From an uncultured Bacilli bacterium (GTDB taxonomy: Bacteria > Bacillota_I > Bacilli_A > RF39 > UBA660): a stretch of DNA of 64,000 bases. Positions 61,940 to 64,000 of this stretch are shown in pieces. The notes under the pieces were generated by a model. That model made no database searches. It was not told the DNA's origin and saw only the letters and a program-made list of their open reading frames with translations. The stretch lies in assembly GCA_934168275.1 (NCBI GenBank), contig CAKPNA010000001.1, forward strand, positions 310,001-374,000. The letters are read 5' to 3'. The stretch's first letter is position 1, and every line of letters begins with the position of its first letter. Made by a program: the position numbers and the translations under genes.

Positions 61940-64000
61940 CTAATTATTGCCGTTTTTCTTAACAATTGCCTCAAAGATAGATTTAGGAACTTCTTCATAA
62001 TGATCTAAGAACATTGAGAATGTACCTCTACCTTGAGTATTACTTCTTAAGTTAGTAGCATAACCAAACATTTCAGCTAATGGAACCATTGCAGTAAACG
62101 CAATTGCATTACCTCTTGCTTCTTGTCCAAGTGGTTTACCACGTCTAGAAGTAAGGTCACCAATAACACTACCAGTATATTCATCTGGTGCAACAACTAC
62201 AACCTTCATTATAGGTTCTAGAAGTACTGGACGACATTTATTTTTAATTTCTTTTACAGCAAGTGAAGCTGCAATCTTGAAGGCCATTTCTGATGAATCG
62301 ACATCATGATATGAACCATCATATAATGTTGCTTTAACATTAACCATTGGATAACCAGCAATAACACCGGTTTGTAGAGCTTCTTGAAGTCCTTTATCAA
62401 CAACAGAAATGTATTCTCTAGGTACTACACCACCAACAACATTATCAACAAATTCGTATTCTTTATCTGGATTTGGCTCAAATCTAACCCATACGTGACC
62501 ATATTGTCCACGACCACCAGATTGTTTAATATGTTTACCTTCACATTCACCCATTTGAGTAATAGTTTCACGGTAAGCAACTTGAGGAGCACCAACACTA
62601 ACCTCAACACCAAATTCTCTCTTCATACGATCTACTTGAATATCTAAGTGAAGTTCACCCATACCAGATATAACAGTTTGACCTGTTTCAGGATCTGTAT
62701 GATATCTAAATGTTGGATCTTCTTCAGCTAACTTAGATAATGCTATACCCATCTTTTCTTGGTCAGCTTTTGATTTAGGTTCAATAGCTTGTGAAATAAC
62801 TGGTTCTGGGAATTCCATACCTGACATAATACAAGGTTTCTTTTCATCACACAATGTATCAGCAGTAGTAGTATTCTTAAGACCAACTATTGCTCCAATA
62901 TCACCAGCGTATATTTCAGGAATTTCTTCACGGTGATTAGCATGCATTTGTAATATTCTTCCAACTCTTTCTTTAACATTCTTAGTTGAATTTAATACAT
63001 AAGAACCACTATTAAGAACACCAGAATATACTCTGAAGAATGTAAGTCTACCAACGAATGGATCTGTCATAACCTTAAATGCTAAAGCAGTAAAAGGTTC
63101 AGAATCAGATGGATGTCTTAATACTTCATTACCATTAAAATCAGTACAATGAATTGCTTCAATATCAGTAGGTGCTGGTAAATAATCAACAACAGCATCT
63201 AGAAGTAATCTTATACCTTTATTAGCTAAAGCATCAGAACATAATACTGGGAAGAACTTAGCCATTAAAGTTCCCTTTCTAATAGCTTTCTTTAAATCTT
63301 CTTCAGTGATTTCTCCACCATCAAGGTAAGTCATCATTAATTCTTCATCAAAATCAGATACAGCCTCAATTAATGTATTTCTATACTCTTCAGCTTTATC
63401 TTTCATATCAGCAGGTATTTCTGCTTCAGTTATTTTTTCCTCTTCAGTTCCATCAAACATATAAGCTTTCATATTAACTAGGTTAATAACTCCACTAAAG
63501 TCTGATTCAGAACCAATTGGTAATTCGATTGGCGCACAATTAGCACCTAATCTATCTTTAATAGTCTTTAAACTATAGTAATAATCTGCTCCAATTTTAC
63601 CCATCTTATTACAACATATCATAATAGGTACATTGTATTCAGCAGCTTGACGCCAAACAGTTTCTGTTTGTGGTTCAACACCAGCTTGCGCATCAAGAAG
63701 CATAATAGCACCATCTAATACTCTTAAACTTCTCTGAACTTCAATAGTAAAATCTACGTGTCCAGGAGTATCAATAATATTTAAACGATGATCTTTCCAA
63801 TAAGCAGTTGTCGCAGCACTAGTAATTGTAATACCTCTCTCTTGTTCCTGAGCCATCCAGTCCATTTGAGATTCTCCATCATGAGTCTCTCCAATTTTAT
63901 GAATCTTACCAGTTAAATATAAAATTCTTTCAGTAGTTGTTGTTTTACCAGCATCAATATGAGCCATTATTCCAATATTTCTAGTATTTTGTAAACTAAC
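61940..64000 (-). CDS. fusA: Translation elongation factor G (5' end outside the window)
   Basis: 686 codons are in the window. The frame stays open to the right edge (VSLQNTRNIGI before MAHIDAGKT), so only a few N-terminal residues are missing. GTPase that drives ribosomal translocation. Motifs: AHIDAGKTTTTERIL, DTPGHVDF, CNKMGKIGADYYYSL, SGMGELHLDI, GGRGQYGHVWV, GVVPREYI, EPIMKVVVVAPDEYTGSVIGDL. The Met at 63967 is internal, not the start. fusA upstream of tuf is the standard str-operon order. Confidence 0.98.
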   Translation of the reverse strand, partial: VSLQNTRNIGIMAHIDAGKTTTTERILYLTGKIHKIGETHDGESQMDWMAQEQERGITITSAATTAYWKDHRLNIIDTPGHVDFTIEVQRSLRVLDGAIMLLDAQAGVEPQTETVWRQAAEYNVPIMICCNKMGKIGADYYYSLKTIKDRLGANCAPIELPIGSESDFSGVINLVNMKAYMFDGTEEEKITEAEIPADMKDKAEEYRNTLIEAVSDFDEELMMTYLDGGEITEEDLKKAIRKGTLMAKFFPVLCSDALANKGIRLLLDAVVDYLPAPTDIEAIHCTDFNGNEVLRHPSDSEPFTALAFKVMTDPFVGRLTFFRVYSGVLNSGSYVLNSTKNVKERVGRILQMHANHREEIPEIYAGDIGAIVGLKNTTTADTLCDEKKPCIMSGMEFPEPVISQAIEPKSKADQEKMGIALSKLAEEDPTFRYHTDPETGQTVISGMGELHLDIQVDRMKREFGVEVSVGAPQVAYRETITQMGECEGKHIKQSGGRGQYGHVWVRFEPNPDKEYEFVDNVVGGVVPREYISVVDKGLQEALQTGVIAGYPMVNVKATLYDGSYHDVDSSEMAFKIAASLAVKEIKNKCRPVLLEPIMKVVVVAPDEYTGSVIGDLTSRRGKPLGQEARGNAIAFTAMVPLAEMFGYATNLRSNTQGRGTFSMFLDHYEEVPKSIFEAIVKKNGNN

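Noticed and set aside
1..64000. Use of genetic code 4 (TGA = Trp)
   Set aside because: The Trp codon checked in EF-Tu is TGG, mreC ends in a TGA that overlaps mreD's ATG in the usual ATGA way, and long genes stay open under code 11. The rarity of TGA stops and TGAs in remnants are kept as a separate low-interest finding.

Overview
The window is visibly AT-rich, almost fully coding and mostly on the minus strand. It looks like a low-GC Bacillota (Bacilli) chromosome close to the Erysipelotrichia/Mollicutes side, of the uncultured gut type. Pointers are scpA-scpB, the recU-PBP1 pair, parC, SpoVS, pyrimidine-nucleoside phosphorylase, mreC-mreD, fusA-tuf and a tmRNA whose tag ends AFA. Trp is read as TGG in the genes I checked (EF-Tu), so code 11 applies, although TGA is a rare stop. 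I have no database result and do not name a species.

Layout. 1-5.2 kb: two DUF4230-like envelope proteins, a membrane-anchored serpin, pdp and scpAB. 5.3-9.9 kb: a 607-aa surface protein whose leader carries a G9-containing 24-codon ORF and a terminator (a possible phase-variable attenuator), a decayed Ig-like surface-protein gene, and a truncated prepilin-like gene. 10-16.5 kb: a DUF368/PopT-type lipid carrier protein, recU, class A PBP, Fe/Mn SOD, a glycosyltransferase and a holin-like protein. 16.6-19 kb: ssrA (tmRNA) and tRNA-Thr followed by a small accessory island (ART/DarT-like protein, unknown small genes, a kinase-like fragment). 19-29 kb: PIG-V-like glycosyltransferase, SpoVS, a coiled-coil protein, RluB, parC and five TasA/SipW-type secreted proteins.

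29.3-44.1 kb is the most remarkable part. It is an 11-gene operon with its own strong promoter (TTGACA-17-TATACT) and a terminator. It encodes F1-ATPase-like alpha, beta, gamma and a short epsilon, a fused b/delta stator protein, and a c-ring-like protein that lacks the membrane carboxylate. It also encodes a small multi-span protein, a large cytoplasmic coiled-coil protein and three single-span surface proteins of 242, 467 and 1850 aa, the longer two with Gly/Asn-rich linkers. No convincing subunit a is present. I infer an ATP-driven rotary machine not coupled to ion flow and linked to an extracellular assembly.

44.2-64 kb: DUF362, DUF4097 and LiaF-like envelope-stress genes, an NlpC/P60 cell-wall hydrolase, tRNA-Arg, tmk, a Cys-rich repeat protein with a partner lipoprotein, three more SipW-type proteins, mreCD, gapA, tuf and the start-truncated fusA at the right edge.

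The recurring theme is cell envelope: peptidoglycan synthesis and turnover, shape proteins, at least nine SipW-type exported proteins, large anchored adhesin-like proteins and the atypical rotary ATPase. Start sites were moved from the longest ORF wherever a Shine-Dalgarno sequence lay inside it.
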